A stretch of 64,000 nt of DNA, from positions 8,062,501 through 8,126,500 of the forward strand of contig OY987226.1 of NCBI GenBank assembly GCA_963920705.1, given 5' to 3'. Origin of the DNA: Odiellus spinosus (lineage: Eukaryota; Arthropoda; Arachnida; Opiliones; Phalangiidae). Under the pieces are notes generated by a model. It was not told where the DNA came from and did no database searches. It worked only from the letters and a program-made list of their open reading frames with translations. A program made the position numbers and the translations under genes. Positions 12,016 to 26,008 of the stretch are shown one piece after another (the first letter of the stretch is position 1; every line of letters begins with the position of its first letter).

Positions 12016-13989
12016 TTTCATAATGGCGTCACTTTCTCCAACTGGCGTCGGTTTTAAGGAAATCAATCGTGATATCACTGTTGCTACCACTAATATGATT
12101 GGTCCAAATTTACCCTACGCTATAATTCAATCAGAATTTAAATTAAGCACTAAAATGTCGACTATAAACTGTAGCAATATTAATTTATTCGTAATTTCGT
12201 ATGAAATTCTAAAATTACTCGTATATTCCTTTACAACTTTGGAACAAATAGTAGACCAACTATTGCCATTTTTTTGGAATCTTTTGTGTTTAATATTCTA
12301 GTGGTTGCGAACAAAATAACCAATGTTTCTACCAACCTCTGCTACTTAAATAAAAAAGAAGAAAAAATGGGTTCATTAATATTCCAATCACTTTTCCGTA
12401 CCTTTCGTTGTTAGTTCTTATTTAAAAAAACTCAACAACGGTTGTACAAAACCAGAGCCTTATTTAGTTACTAGAAAGGAAAAGAAAAACCGGGACTGGG
12501 GTCCTGCTTTTTGGTTCTCTAAATATTTGGCCTTTGAAGAAAAATAAACCTAGCGGGAAGTGCATTAAAGTAAACTAGATGGTATGTTATGTACTATAAG
12601 AAGTGTGCTCCCATGGTGCACTATGATATGCACCATTCCATTAGAGTTTGCATAAATATCATAACGTAGGCGGATTGATAAACAATGTTAGAAGATCTTA
12701 GACCAAAAAGAAGTCCTTGTCATCTTATTTTTGAAAACCAGTTTAGAATCGAGCCTGTGTTAGCTTTCTTGTAGATCTTGCAAAAGGCAAGACGATATCA
12801 TCTGGATTTTTTCCCGAACTCCGAGAGAGTTTGTCTTTTTAACCTTTTCTGATATCCAAACACAGAATGTGGATGGAGGGTCGACTTCAAACCGTCATTC
12901 TTCACTATAGTAGTTATCATTTGGAATTGGTACCACGTACGAAGCTTGTCTGTCCTGTTATCCGAATGATTGTTTACTTATATTTATGGAAAGAAATAGC
13001 TTGGACCGTGCTATCAAATTAAGGTGAAATCCATTATAGCTCCAAGCTACGTCAAATTGTAGTTAAATTCAGTTTGAGTTCTCAGCACGCGCAAAGCTAG
13101 GCATCGTTATTTTGTCTAACTTATTCGATGTAATGGGAACTAAGCTGGATATGTGAAATTTTCTTAGCGTCACCTGTATGATATTTTACTTTCTCAGCCC
13201 CTTATTTCTCTGTTATCTCAAATAGGTTGAAAATACTATGTTGGGTTTCCTGGTTTCTTCTATACTTCGTACAAATCGTAAGAGTTAATGTAGTGATGTT
13301 GGGAGAGTTGGAAAAAGGCTGCGGACATATCGCTTAGAAACTCTACCAGTCTCCCTTATTGTATGTATTGATTCAAAGGCATCGAATATATTGAGTCCTT
13401 GTCCTATCCATCCTTCGGTTTACTTACTTATCCGTCGTATGTGTCTCAGAAAAAAAAAACCTATAGTTTCATTCTATCTCAACCGACAGTGCAATGTCTG
13501 TAAATCTATATTTGAAGGTTAGGTCTCATGCAAATTTTGATTCTTATACCGTCATTCGCAAGAATTTGGAACAAAAAATTTGACCGCTTATTAATTATCA
13601 ATGTTTATTAATTAATATATTCAAAATATTTATAACAATGTTGGAATTGGTAAATTTTATTCTTCAAATTTAGACAGATATACAACGTGCTTGTTTGTAC
13701 TGGTACAGTTATTTCCGGTTTATTTGAAGCATGTATAGGATTTTTTCATACCGTTAGTGATTTTTCGAACTTTTTTGCAAATTGGTATATATTGAAAATT
13801 CGTGTCTAGTTATTGACCGATGTACGATATATCTGATTTTTAAACTATTTATAAGCTGTGTATCATACACAATTGAAATAAACCGTGATTTAGTTATTTT
13901 AAAACTTATGCCATATGCTTATAACTAGGACTACAAGCTTCTTTATGAAAATTCAAATATTTGCACACTGAATGTGGGAAGGGTTGTTC
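12016..13989. other. No gene recognised
   Basis: A 92-codon ATG frame at 12023-12301 starts MASLSPTGVG but matches no known family and lies at the edge of a transposon relic. The rest is AT-rich with an A8-9 run near 13450. Confidence 0.4.
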
Positions 13990-14785
13990 ATAACTGGATG
14001 AAACGTGGAAGAAAATTTTCTATTTTATGAATCTCGGAAATAAATATTCTAAATATTTTGGGAATCGAGGAAATACTCTAAATCTTGAATGCATTAGGGT
14101 AAATTTTCTGAATCTTTTTTGAATCGAGGAAGTAAATTTATTGAGGAAGTAAATTTTCTAAATCTTGAATGAATCTGGAAAATAAATTTTCTAAATCTTG
14201 AATGAATCGGGAAAATAAATTTTCTAAATTTTGAATGAATCGGGAAAATAAATTTTCTAAATTTTGAATGAATCGGGAAAATAAATTTTCTAAATTTTGA
14301 ATGAATCGGGAAAATAAATTTTCTAAATCTTGAATGAATCTGGAAAATAAATTTTCTAAATCTTGAATGAATCGGGAAAATAAATTTTCTAAATCTTGAA
14401 TGAATCTGGAAAATAAATTTTCTAAATCTTGAATGAATCGGGAAAATAAATTTTCTAAATCTTGAATGAATCGGGAAAATAAATTTTCTAAATCTTGAAT
14501 GAATCGGGAAAATAAATTTTCAATTTTTTTTTGAATCGTGGAAGTAATTAATATTCTTTGAATAGAGGAAGTACATTTTCGAAAAATCTTGACTGAATCA
14601 TTCAAGATTTAGCAAATTTGCTTCCCGGGTTCATTTAAGATTTAGAATATTTATTTCCTCGATTCATCAGTTGATATGGAAAACTCTTTCCACATTCAAG
14701 CCGCATATGTTTGAATTTTTTTTTAAATCTTGAATGAATCTGTGAAATAAAATTTCTAAATCTTGAATGAACAGTGGAAGACGTT
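13990..14785. repeat. 33-bp minisatellite with inverted units
   Basis: The core at about 14167-14530 holds roughly 11 nearly identical 33-bp units (GAATGAATCGGGAAAATAAA followed by TTTTCTAAATCTT). Variants differ at G/T in the CGGG position and C/T in AAATCTT. Degenerate units flank it at 13990-14166 and 14700-14785. Two units at about 14596-14670 are inverted, around a palindromic junction at 14583-14612. Because 33 is a multiple of 3, the minus strand stays open for 155 codons with a repeating ENLFSRFIQDL peptide. That frame begins at TTG and is judged a by-product. Confidence 0.9.
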
Positions 14786-17700
14786 TCCTATATCGTTCGT
14801 TAATAAATCTCCAAAGAAATTTTTATACGAAGCGAGATTTGTCTATCCTGTATATTCGTAAGACTTGCCCTTCATCACTTCGGTTTTTAGGGGTTGTGTA
14901 ACGTATCCATTGTCTCTCGGGAACATTCTTATTGGGATGAAACGTATAGAATCTCGCCTCTCCCGCGGTGTTTGGTGTTAGGTTCTTCTTCATTTTGCTA
15001 GAAGACTCGGCCAACTTTCTTTTTCTCGGTCGTATAGCGCATCTTTGGCAATCCTCTTTAGGTTTTTAGCCCACGGGGACCCCTTGGCGCGGAAGGGGAG
15101 CTTCCGTGGATGGTAACAAGCTTTCAGGGAGGGGTGGCTGGATAGCCACGCACCCTAGAAGAGATCTACCCAACAATACAACTAGGGTCGGGATCAAACC
15201 CTATACAGTAAAAGAAGAAAAAAAGCGAAAGAAATAAGAAGGGTGAGAGACCCCATGTTTGTCGTCATGGTTACCGGGCTACAAATTCCAAGGTCATGGC
15301 AAGATGAAAACTTCCCCCGTTGGATAAACATTCTTAAGTTGCCAGGGTAAATGGCCTAAGGAAAGCGACCCGGCAATTCGCGTCAATTTAAGTTTAAACT
15401 GTGGCTATGGGCGTGTGACTAAATAAGGGGCCGGTTCGTACTTAGCTAACAATAATGAGCGTATTTCAAACCATTTAGTTTTTCATTTTACGTTAATGAT
15501 TTAAAAAATAATAAACGAAAATGTAGAACTGTTTCAAAAAGGCGTCAAATGACGTGTTCCGTAACGAACGAGCTGACTAAAGCGTTGTGAACTTTTTTGA
15601 CCTCATCCTTATGGAAGACTGTACGACTTTGTATCTACGTTAAACCCTTGACGGATAGCTTCCCCATGAACATTGGTGTCCAGTGGCTGGAACATTTTTA
15701 CAGGCGCACGTTAGAAAATTAAGCCTTTCCAATACAGTTTTCTCTGATTTGATTTAAAAATAGAGCAATAAATGTACATTCTTTTTAAATGCTTTGCGAT
15801 GGCTAGGAGTTTGGTGGACTCGAGAAGTGAGAATTATTAGCGAAATTAATATTACTGAATAATTACGAAAAGTACTCTTATTACGTGATAATTTTTGGAA
15901 TTATTGGCCAGGTTACCCCAGTGATCTAACCACTCCATACACCATAATTTCTGTGCCTAAATATTTACACCAACGGCATCCGCTTGACTAGAGTTTACGT
16001 TTACGGCTAGCGTTGCAATTATGAGCGTTATTTACTTTTCTGAAATAAGTTATAAACCTTTGGTTTTGTAAATAATAAACGTACAGGATAATATACCTCT
16101 AACTTATTTTGATTTGAATATTAGTATAAAGAAGGGTCTCTAACCGAAAGAAGTACGTAGCTCAGTCCTTTAGGAAAATAGTCGAAGTAAATGTAATTTA
16201 ATTCAAATTCTAGGATTAAAACCTCAACTCAAATATGAACGTACCCACAAGTATGAACTGAGCTTCGATATCTGGAATAGAAAATGTAGACCTTCACTCG
16301 AAAACAGGTTTTTGTGTACACTGCGTTCCCAGTAGATTCGTCCCCGCGTTTATAACCATATCTAACCCTAGACCTCTCTTTCTCTATTTCTTTTTCTTCT
16401 TCGTGGTTCTGGCACGCTCTATAGTCGGCATATAACTGATCACAAACAGGGTTCTCCGTTGGGGGCTATATTATGTCACGTGGTGTGGGTATGACAAGTC
16501 AATAAATTCAAACTATGTTATACCAGCATCGCCGCAAGAAGGCGCGTGCTGGTGTAGGGTGACTTTAATCATAGCTCGTGTTGGGGTGGGCGGTAGCCCT
16601 CTTCGGAAACGCTCGACTGAGTCTTTCATTTTTGGTTTTTCCCCTCAATTCTATGTTTTTGCATTCTACCCCGCCTTTTCGCGAGTGTAGAAGTTGCGAA
16701 CGAGTTCTAGATTGTTACTTACCATATCACGCTGGGTTTGACACGGCTTCGTGGTAATTTTAGCCCCTACTCTTGAATACAACGCGCTTCATTTGCCTCC
16801 CCACTATTTTTTTTGGGAAGTAATTTTAGTGGCTATTAATGGATACGCGCCTCTATTATGGTTTCGGATTTTTATTGACTTAATTGGTTTAAAGCTTTGT
16901 TTAAAAGCATAGCTACAAATCGAGCTTCTTAGAGGTCAGATATATTATGTTATATTGAACCCTACATATTTTGTGCAATGAAGGGTTAGTTACTCCCAAA
17001 GGAAATGATTTTATATTTCAGTTATTTCAATTATTTACTATCCATGCACTGGTATCATTTAGAATTTAATCGAAATTAAAGTTTAGGTACTGTCACGATT
17101 AGCCAGAAATATTTCTCATCCCTTGATATTTGTCCAATATCAAACATTTTTTTGACAGTAGGTCGACCCCTATCTTCAGGATAGCAGAGAAAAAAAAAAT
17201 GACAAAAAATAAGCCTCGCCCTGTCTTTGCAAGGCTGCACCGCGTTTGTACTCCAAGATAAAGGAACACCATCTTTCCTCTTCACTACGCTTTAATCTGA
17301 GTTTGCAAAACGTACCAATCAAGGCTCGCTTCCGTTTCTATTTGAGCCGAGCGGGTATTAAGTCTAATAAGAGGTTAAATTTAGTTGTTGCGAACTTATC
17401 TAGAAACGGAATGTATACGAGACACTCTTTTTCAAGTTTAAGACGAAAAGCAACGATATCCGTCTCGCTTGAAGAAAGCAGTATATCAAAAGTCTAGTCG
17501 TATAACTCCAGTTTGCTAATAAGTTGGTTACTGCTCTACTGACAACTTAAGTGTGGGACGAACTGAGCCGTTTTAGGACGTTATAGTCTTCTCTCCGCGT
17601 TTCCAAGATGGATGGTTGGTACTTGAAGAATGAGTTCTAAAAAGATCAAAAAGATTCCCCTATCTTCGTCAACTTTGCCACGCTTGTCACTATTCTACTC

Positions 17701-18150
17701 CTTCCCCAAAGAAATCCTACTTTGATTTAAAAAAAAGTTTATTTTGAAAGTTAAAACGCAACAAAGAAAGTTAATAATTTTGACGAAAAATAATATTTCC
17801 CATTAATTAATTTTCATTAAAATTAGATTTGGCATTCTGTTGAAAAAACGTTAATTCCTACCAGCTTACACCGATTACACCATTGGAAAGCATGCACATA
17901 CCCTAGATTATTTCAAAAGAAGGAAATTGAGATAAGACACTCGGAAAAGATGTTTTGCCACTGCCTTAAATTAGCTAAGGCCCAAAAATGACCCTTATCC
18001 TAAAATTGGCTTAACTCTTCTCTATAATCTCTTAGGCTTAAATCGATTGCAACGTTCGATAAATCCATCTAAATGGCATTTCAAATTTATTTCATTTTTC
18101 GATTTTAATTTTATTTGGACCATTTTTGACCAACTTAAAAGTTTTTTTTT
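14786..18150. other. No gene; GC patch and a small hairpin
   Basis: CpG-richer sequence spans about 15040-15400 and 16540-16790. A short hairpin at 16522-16553 has arms ACCAGCA/TGCTGGT plus CGCC/GGCG. Otherwise AT-rich without recognised features. Confidence 0.45.
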
Positions 18151-18167
18151 CTCTCTCTCTCTCTCTC
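18151..18167. repeat. (CT)n microsatellite
   Basis: About eight CT dinucleotides directly after a T9 run, at the left edge of the H2 fragment. Confidence 0.9.
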
Positions 18168-18170
18168 ATT

Positions 18171-18305
18171 TGGACGTCACGCGCATGTAAAACAGCTCCA
18201 CCAATTTTTTTCAGTTATTGAAAATGAAATTCACGAGTGTTTGGCGCGAAATCAATTTGACGAGGGCCCAAATTTAGTCAGGTTGCATGTTTCTCTCTCA
18301 TTATT
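18171..18305 (+). mobile_element. Family H half-element (H2)
   Basis: This matches the centre and right arm of H1: GACGTCAC, then TTGAAAATGAAATT, then a GTGTTTGGCGCGAAATCAAT-like segment, then GACGAGG and GTCAGGTTGC. The left arm is absent. Confidence 0.65.
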
Positions 18306-19785
18306 GAGATAACACCTTAGTCTACGCAATACAATTCTTTAATTTGATTTTATTTAAAATAATAACCGAGTTATTGTATTCTCCCTTTAACAATGTATAT
18401 AATATTCTGCCTTAAAGCTATATATGGTCGCCTTTCAACCCGGGCATTTCTAGGTGAAACATTGCCTCGCCGTATAAATATATAAAACATTATTCAAGTC
18501 GAAAGACTCGGTCGAGACGGATCTATTTTTTATTTATTTTATATTTATTTCAATACGCCGAAAGAAGTAAAATCCTCTGGAAACAATTTATTTCCTGTTA
18601 TTCGGGCTTCCAAAATAAAAAGGTTTATTTGGCACTTCGCAGTTTTCTGGAAGCCGCGTGGGATGAAAGAGTATAAAGAAAAGGAGAAGAAAGACTTGTT
18701 TTTAACAATAGAAAAAAATAAGTGTTACCCGAACTCAGCCAAAAATATATCTGGTGTTTATACAAAAAATTAATTATTTGAGTCGAAGTCACTTAAATAT
18801 CGGACAATTTTATCTAAGAAATACGGAATACATGAAACATTCAGGGAGATCAGAAATTAACCGCTTAAATGTCTGGAAATATTTAATATAGCCGTGGTAG
18901 TTTCGAAACATCAATCTCTCAATGAGATTTGAAACACTGATCTCTTTTTGTTACTGCTAATCAAAATCAAATCGCTCAATTTCGTGGAAACCCGAGCTCT
19001 GGGCAACAGTAGTAAAACCAGGGAAATATATTTTAAGGTCATTTAAAAAAAAAAGAAAACTAGGTTGTGTTCTAAATTTATAATGATCTTTGTTCAAATG
19101 AATCATTTATTTTTAACATTCCTAGGAGACGTTCGAGTTTTACTTCTTAAGTTCTTACATTGTTAGATGTACGTTTTTCAAAAGCGAAACTGATTTAATC
19201 AGTTTATGATATTGTACCTCAAAGGTATAACCCCATTATTTTCCACTCTCATACTATATTCTCCGCGATGGGATAGAAAAATGTTATAAAAATGCCCTTT
19301 GAAGGTTTTTATTCTTCCGTAGACGATTTTGATAGCTTTATTGTTTGGATGCATTCTCATATTTTTTTTTAGGAAAAATAAAATATATGTCCAACTTATC
19401 AATATGAAATAAAGAATTGCATTGAGGGGTTAGTTTTCCAAAAGAAAAAAAAAATCTACTTTAATATATACGAGTTGGAAACGTAAATGATCCCCCAACA
19501 GGAGAATGTGTATGCTTAGAAAAACGGTGTACTGTATAGGCTATAGTTCTTTTACATTGAACCAAAAACGCCCCGTTTATAGATGGTCATAAATATGGGA
19601 TATGGCCGACCTGGTTTCTATGGGGTAAGTTTTCTAGAATGTTGCTCGGATAGTCTATTGGGATTTTCATGTCATGGGTATTGTAAATGGATTTTGTACA
19701 ATATATACGAGTTATCTCGTTCTTCACGCTGTAAGAAGAGACCGTAAAATTAAATTAATTGGCGCTAATTATTTCAATTTTATTA
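18306..19785. other. No gene seen
   Basis: AT-rich. A short sequence ending ATTCTCCCTTTAA at about 18378-18390 resembles the terminus of family C but has no arm attached. Confidence 0.45.
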
Positions 19786-19789
19786 TTAA

Positions 19790-20223
19790 AGGGAGGATGC
19801 AACCTAACAACAAGTGATTTTTTTATCGATTCCTTATTGTTTAAATAGGCCTAATCCACTATTTAAAAAATTTACAAACAAATATTAAACTAGAAATAAA
19901 TTTAAAACTTACCCTGAAAATAGGCTTAGTGGGATTCATGGAGCTCCTGATTTCCTCGCGTGTAAGGTCTAGCGACCAATCGCGCGCGACGTAAGTCTCG
20001 TGGAGATCTCGCGTGAACCACGCTCCTTTGCTCATTGGTCGCTAGACCTTACACGGACGCGATTCAGGATCTCCATGAATCCCGCTAAGCCTATTTTCAG
20101 GGTAATTTTTAAATTTATTTCTAGTTTAATATTTGTTTGTAAATTTTTTAAATAGTGGATTAGGCCTATTTAAACGATAAGGAATCGATAAAAAATCACT
20201 TGTAATTAGGTTGCATTCTCCCT
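19790..20223 (+). mobile_element. Foldback MITE family C, copy 1
   Basis: A 434-bp, almost fully palindromic element flanked by TTAA (19786-19789, 20224-20227). Ends are AGGGAGGATGCAACCTAA and complement. Long arms run through TAGGCCTAATCCAC, a CCTGAAAATAGGCTTAG segment and GGTCTAGCGACCAAT to a short CpG-rich loop. TTAA duplications with purine-first ends fit the Kolobok superfamily better than piggyBac, whose ends start CCC. No transposase is present. The right arm contains a splice-donor-like CAGGGTAA. Confidence 0.9.
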
Positions 20224-20227
20224 TTAA

Positions 20228-23200
20228 AGGAAGTAGCTAAAATATTACCATCAAAAATGATAATAATCGAATGACTTTTTATATTACATTAGTTACGTAG
20301 CGTAAGTGAATAATTTTTTAGAGTGCGCTAGTTAATTAGTTAATTAATAGTCTTAACCCAATGTTAATAGACAACTATACGTGTTGTTGGAATTGCTACC
20401 GAATGTGGGCCACGCAATACCCGACAGCATTAGTAAATTCTTTATAGGAAAGCGCCTCTTAAGCCCTGCAGGCGGGAAGCGTATAAGTTTTTGTAAAAAC
20501 GTCGTCCAGAAGGAAGGGGGTATCCGAGGCGTAAATCCCTTTTAGGATGATCGACGCGGCAGTCGACCTAATCAAGAAAAGGCCGCGCCACCCGAGCACC
20601 CTGTCTATATAGATTGCCGCGTGGGTTGCTATAGGCTCGAGTTAGGCTTACCGTTAAGACCTATTTGGCTTTGGGATAATAAGAGAGATTGTTCTCCATC
20701 CTGCTATAGTTTAGTACGACTACTACAACCTTGTGCGTGTATATGTTTCTTCTTTCCTTTCGGCCTTTACTGCCAGTTCGCGTTTACCCGAGCAAAGAGT
20801 TCTGTCTAAAAGTGCATATATATTATATAATAGTCTTAGCAGACGCTTCGTTGCAGTAATGATGTAACAGCCTATTAATATATTAGGTTTCTTTCGGTGT
20901 TTTAAATACAAAGGGTTAGTTTTTCAGACGCTGTGGAAAAACATTGCTTTTAAATAAACCATTTAGTCTTCTCTCTGGTCTTCAAGGATTATCGTCTTGC
21001 TTAAATCAGAACCTATACCGCAATCATCCTTCTGTTGTAAAATATATATTTTATAAGGAAAGTCGAATGAACTTGTAATATGACTGAGACTAATCTCTCA
21101 TGTCACAAAAAAATAAATGAGAAAATTATTAGAGGCACCAATTATATTCCATTTGTTAAATTTCATTGGATTGTTAATTTTGGACAGCGTTTCGGACCCG
21201 GGTAGCATACCCATCCAGTGAGATAGGGAACAATAAGGAGAAACTGGTAAAACTATCGTTCAAAACTATACAGTACCACCCAGAACTCTTGATATAACCT
21301 CTATAAATTATTTAATTATATCTTCAAACTAACTTAACGATATTTTACATTGACCACTTAAATCTGTTAGCACGCTCTAAAACTAATAGAAATCTTCCAT
21401 CCGAGTGTTAGACTTGAACTGTGAAGAACCTTGTCTTCGAGTTACAATATTCATACCTTCCTTTATAAACTCCAAACGAAAGCGATCGAGTTAAAGGCGT
21501 ATAAACTGAATTACTGAATTAAAAATAATCATAACCAATACCAGGCTAATACCTTCGTCTTTATTAACTCCACCACGATGAACAAAATATAAAATACGAA
21601 ACCACGTAACAAGGAGTGTCTGTATGGGCAAATACGCTTCAATAATTAGCTTTCTATACCGAGACCCGAGTATTACGATGCCTTTCCGAAGAAGAGCGCT
21701 TAGAGTATTTTGCCCTATCGATTAGGGAGAAAGAGTGTGGGAAAGAGATGGGGGAATATACCCAAACCAAGGCTTAGCCAAGTTTATATTTTTACGGGGG
21801 GGGAGGCTAAGATATTGCTATAAGACTATACATACGTATAGGAAGGAGTGAGAGAGAGAGTCATGCAGAGGCAAAGACCTAGTCCTCGCTAATAAACCCA
21901 TTGCGTCGGATGGCCTGTCTCTGATAAGGTAGGATCGTCAATTCCCCCTAGTTTCCTCGTTCTCTTCGCGTCTTACGTTGCTTTTCTAATATCATGGGTT
22001 TTCCTCCTTCATCCCATCCCATCGTATTTTCTGGTGTATTTTAAAGGGCTAATGAAATGTGATAGAATTAATATTTAGGGCGATTCTAACCATGTAGGAA
22101 AATTTCATATATGACGATTTGATAGTTCTTTTAACGTTCTTTGGTTTTCATTAAAACATAGGTGACAACATCATGACTTTTAAGAGGAGTTTACAAAAGA
22201 GGAAATAAAATACAGATTCAATCTTACGTAGCCAAGGCTTACGATTTCGTTAAAAAAAAACTTATTTTAATTGTTTGAGGTTATTTTCTGATATGTTTCA
22301 CCATGTAATTCGGACCACGCTGCTTCTGCTGAAGTGATTCTTCAGTAAGTATTTTAGAATACTTGGGGTGAAATATTTAACTGAGAGAATTGGTCTCGCA
22401 TCATCTTCCATTCATCCCATTTCATTATCCCTTGAAGGTGGAGTATGTTACGGGCTATCACCTTATTGCATCTTACGGGGCGCTACGTACCATAAGAGTG
22501 TGAGAAGGAAAAGAAAAAAAAAAAACCCCGAAAAGGAAATTGAACAGAGTTATATATCCTAGTCTTTTCTAGACAGCCCGGCCAACTAGGCTTTTTTCTC
22601 TTTTCACTAGCATTGACGATTCGCTTATAGTTGAAGTCAGGTTGCGTCTTCAGCTCGTCTGAAGTTAAATGTTCACATTTATCCAAAAGAATTGGAAGGT
22701 ATATTAAAAGAATGTCTCTCTCTTTATACGCGCTGAATACTGGGATCTAGTTTAAGCCTAGTTCCTATTTTTCGCGGTATGAAAATAACGCCAACTTATG
22801 CTATAGGGGTCTTCCATTCGCTTAGGGCTAAAAAACATCGCGTCTCGTCATGCTACGTTAGGCCTAAAAATGAATTCCGAGGGTTATTCCTTATCTAATA
22901 GCTCGAGATTTGTATCCACCAAGACCAAGTACTCTACTCTATTGGGTACATTTGTTTTGGTTTGATGTAATGGAGGGACGTTTTAGATGCTAGTTTTATT
23001 TTACGGTACAGTAAGTTAAAAATAAGATTTTTTTTTTTTTTACGTAGGAGGTTCTGAATCAACCCAGTGTTGTCAGTTCTTCTGGGTAGACTGTTTTGAA
23101 GTGGGTATTTTTTCATTAGTAGTGCCAAAAGTTTTAGGATTTATCAGAATGGTTTGACTATAAAATAAATATTTTGGTATTTGTGATAATATTTTTTTTT

Positions 23201-24035
23201 TTTTTCTTTTCTTTTTGAAAATTGTTTTTGTAAAGTAAAATTGTAAGGGAACGATTCTATTGCATGAGCAATTTTAAACGCAAATTATTCGAAATGGTTC
23301 CGTTGTCACCATTTCAAAAATCGGACACATGCGCTTAAGATATCTTTATGTTTAAACAAAGATTTGGTTTTAAGTTATAATTAAAAATAAAAAAATCAGT
23401 ATTTATATATATAGTTCACTTAAATTTGATAGTACATAGAAAACTTGCTTGCTTGTCGATATATCCATGATTTGTTACTACGAATGATTTGTAATACTGC
23501 AAAATGCTATAGCATACAAATATACTCTTCTAATATGCTCAATGACGTAATCGGGTGTTTTTACGTTTATTAGACACTTTTTGACATTCAAATTTATATT
23601 TAAAGTTAGGGTTGAGGTTGAATTTTAGTTAGGTGTTAAAACGGATCAGTCAGATGATTTCATATAGTATGTACAGAATATTGTTCAAAGAACATCGTTT
23701 TCGAAGAAGCACGGTCGAAGATTGGATTAATGTAATTGATCCGATTTTTCCCTTCACTGAAATTCAAATCTACTCATTTTGTGAAAACATTTTTGCCTAC
23801 AATTGTGCAAAACTCATATAGACCTATTGATAATTTGGCAGGTAGATAGATTATGATCTAATTTCAACTCGCAATATAAACTTACTTTTTGGAAAAGTTG
23901 TATGATATTGTGTATACCCAAAATCATGGATAATCGATTATCCGTATTTTCCTATAAGATTGACATTGGTCAGTTTTACCACTGTGCATAAGCCTTAATT
24001 GGATCAGGGATAAAGACCATCTAACCAATTATAGG
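20228..24035. other. No gene seen
   Basis: About 3.8 kb, AT-rich, with GC-richer segments near 20420-20620 and 21640-21980. A G8 run lies at about 21798. Two small adjacent hairpins (CTGAAG/CTTCAG and AAGTATT/AATACTT) sit at about 22330-22365. Nothing gene-like was recognised. Confidence 0.45.
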
Positions 24036-24039
24036 CCTA

Positions 24040-24376
24040 TATCAAACGTCACCCGCGAGTAATTTGACCAGGGCCAATGTTTTATCACCGACCCCTCATT
24101 GGCAAGTCGTGTCCGCGGCTCGAAGGAATGGCATTAGCAGACTCTAGCTTCCTTCAAGATGCCTTATTTTTTCTTCTCAGTCTCTCAAATCGCGGGCGGT
24201 GGTGGTGGTGGTGAGAGAGTATACAGTGTGAATGCGACGAGAGGTTGGAAGAGGGTTGACAAGTAGAGAGAGCGACAAAGGCAGTTCGATCTGGAGAGCT
24301 GTCAACGGAACGGGATTTTAATAACGGTCTCTTTCTCACACTGCCCTTCTCGCACCCACTCTTCCTTCGTCTCTGC

Positions 24377-24404
<28 letters not shown>
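24040..24404. other. GC-richer patch ending in A28
   Basis: It contains a GGT trinucleotide run (about 24197-24212) and purine-rich GAGAG tracts, and ends with 28 adenines at 24377-24404. Retroposed sequence with a poly(A) tail is possible. No duplication or polymerase III box was found. Confidence 0.35.
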
Positions 24405-24408
<4 letters not shown>

Positions 24409-24582
24409 TTTCCGTACCGTATACCCGCGCTCGTAATGCTCTACCACGGACCCAACCAGGAAATTAACAAGAGGAGAAAGGCATATTAGTTTTAAAGTGT
24501 TGGTTATTCTCTAAATCGAATGACATAATATCTAATTTTAGTTTTATATTGAGGATGATTGTGTTTTGAAGATATATTTTAA

Positions 24583-24942
24583 AGGGAAGCTTGAAAAATA
24601 GAACATCTTTTGAATTTTTTTTCGGAATCACCATGCCAAAAAACGTATTTGAGAATTTTTTTTATGAATTTTTAGACTCGTTTTTAAATTAATTTCTAAA
24701 GTTTGGTAAAATTTATATAAAAGTAAATATAAAATCGAACCAATCATATTATTTCAGCCTTCAACAGCGCTTGTAACGTTCTTACATTAAAAGAATAGGC
24801 CGGTGTTTGATGGCCAACATCTTAGACATCAATTTAAATACCAAAAACGTGTCTAAAAATTCCGAAAAAACTCAATTTTTTGGGCATGGTGATTCCGAAA
24901 ATACACTCAAAATCTGTTCCATTATTAGCTACAAGTTTCCCT
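24583..24942 (+). mobile_element. Foldback MITE family D, copy 1
   Basis: A 360-bp element flanked by TTAA (24579-24582, 24943-24946). Ends are AGGGAAGCTTG / CAAGTTTCCCT. The arms share a GGAATCACCATGCCAAAAAA-type segment. The centre contains CCAATCATATTATTTCAGCC and a TTCAACAGCGCTTG segment. The TTAA duplication and AGGGA ends link it to family C (Kolobok-like). It has no coding capacity. Confidence 0.85.
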
Positions 24943-24946
24943 TTAA

Positions 24947-26001
24947 GCTTCACTTTTGTTTTGACGCAATAGTGCTTGACTCTTGATCAAAAATATCTTG
25001 ATTGAAAACGAGTCTTAATTCTGTAATTCATTACAAAAATTACGATGTTAATTTCCGTTTTCGCGACTGCCAACCGATGAATATCAAAACAGAACACTCG
25101 AAACAAACCAATCTTTTTTCTTTAAGGTAAAAAAAACGACTCTGGCTTTCTTGGCTTTTCGTTCGAAAGATATATATTCTTTTCCGATCCGGGAGCTTTT
25201 CTTCCCCAAAGTTTTCCCGTATATTTTTAAAACCAATGGCGAATAATGCATGTGTAATAGCTAAGGGGGGAATAAGGGTTTTTGGGGGCCTTTCGAAGTA
25301 AGATTTTCTCTGCAAGGTCCACGTTTTTTTTTTTTTCCTATATATATTTTTTTTGTAAAAAAGTGAGAGGGGGAAGATATCCGCCCCTTCAATCGCTGCG
25401 CGTCAAGTAATATGAAGTGCCACGCAACTTTTTTCCACCCATTTCCGTCCGATTTTTTTAGCTACACCCTAAATCTACTGAATATGTTTACTTTTATATT
25501 AAGGATTGATTATAGGTGGTTGTTGTTATAGTGTTTTTTGTCCTAGCTTTAGAATATTTTTTACAATATATAATGATTCCAATTTTGGAAGAAAAGCAAA
25601 CGCCATTTGGATATAAAGCGAAATTTGAATAGAATTTCCATAAAGGTGGTTAGATTAGGATTAAAAACTAAAAAAAAAAGAAACCGGATAATTAATAACC
25701 TTGTACTAATTAATAATTTGGCTAGGCCTATTTTTAAAAAATCTTTAGACGCGTTCAAACTCTTTGAAACCATTTTTAGCCGTTTTGCAAAGATCAATAC
25801 GGAATGATTTGGGGTTAATTGTAGAGATTATTTATCCAAAAATTTAATTAATTCCTTCAAAAGTGGATTTGAACGCTTGAAACTATTTGAAAACGGATTC
25901 CATGTTTCTAGTGTGAACTTACCTTATTTGTCTTCTCGAAAACGAGCGAGTTTAAAGCATCTTTTTGCAAGAAAAAAGTTATATAGTTTTCAGTGGAATT
26001 C
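24947..26001. other. No gene seen
   Basis: AT-rich with several T runs (about 25326-25337 and 25348-25355). No repeat family was recognised. Confidence 0.5.
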
Positions 26002-26008
26002 GTATAAA

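Noticed and set aside
12023-12301. 92-codon ATG frame (MASLSPTGVG...)
   Set aside because: Short, no domain, and next to a family D relic; kept only as a remark.
14138-14605. 155-codon minus-strand frame with 11-residue repeats
   Set aside because: A by-product of the 33-bp minisatellite; it starts at TTG rather than ATG.
19786-20227. piggyBac assignment for family C
   Set aside because: The TTAA target fits, but piggyBac ends start CCC; these start AGGGA, which fits Kolobok better.
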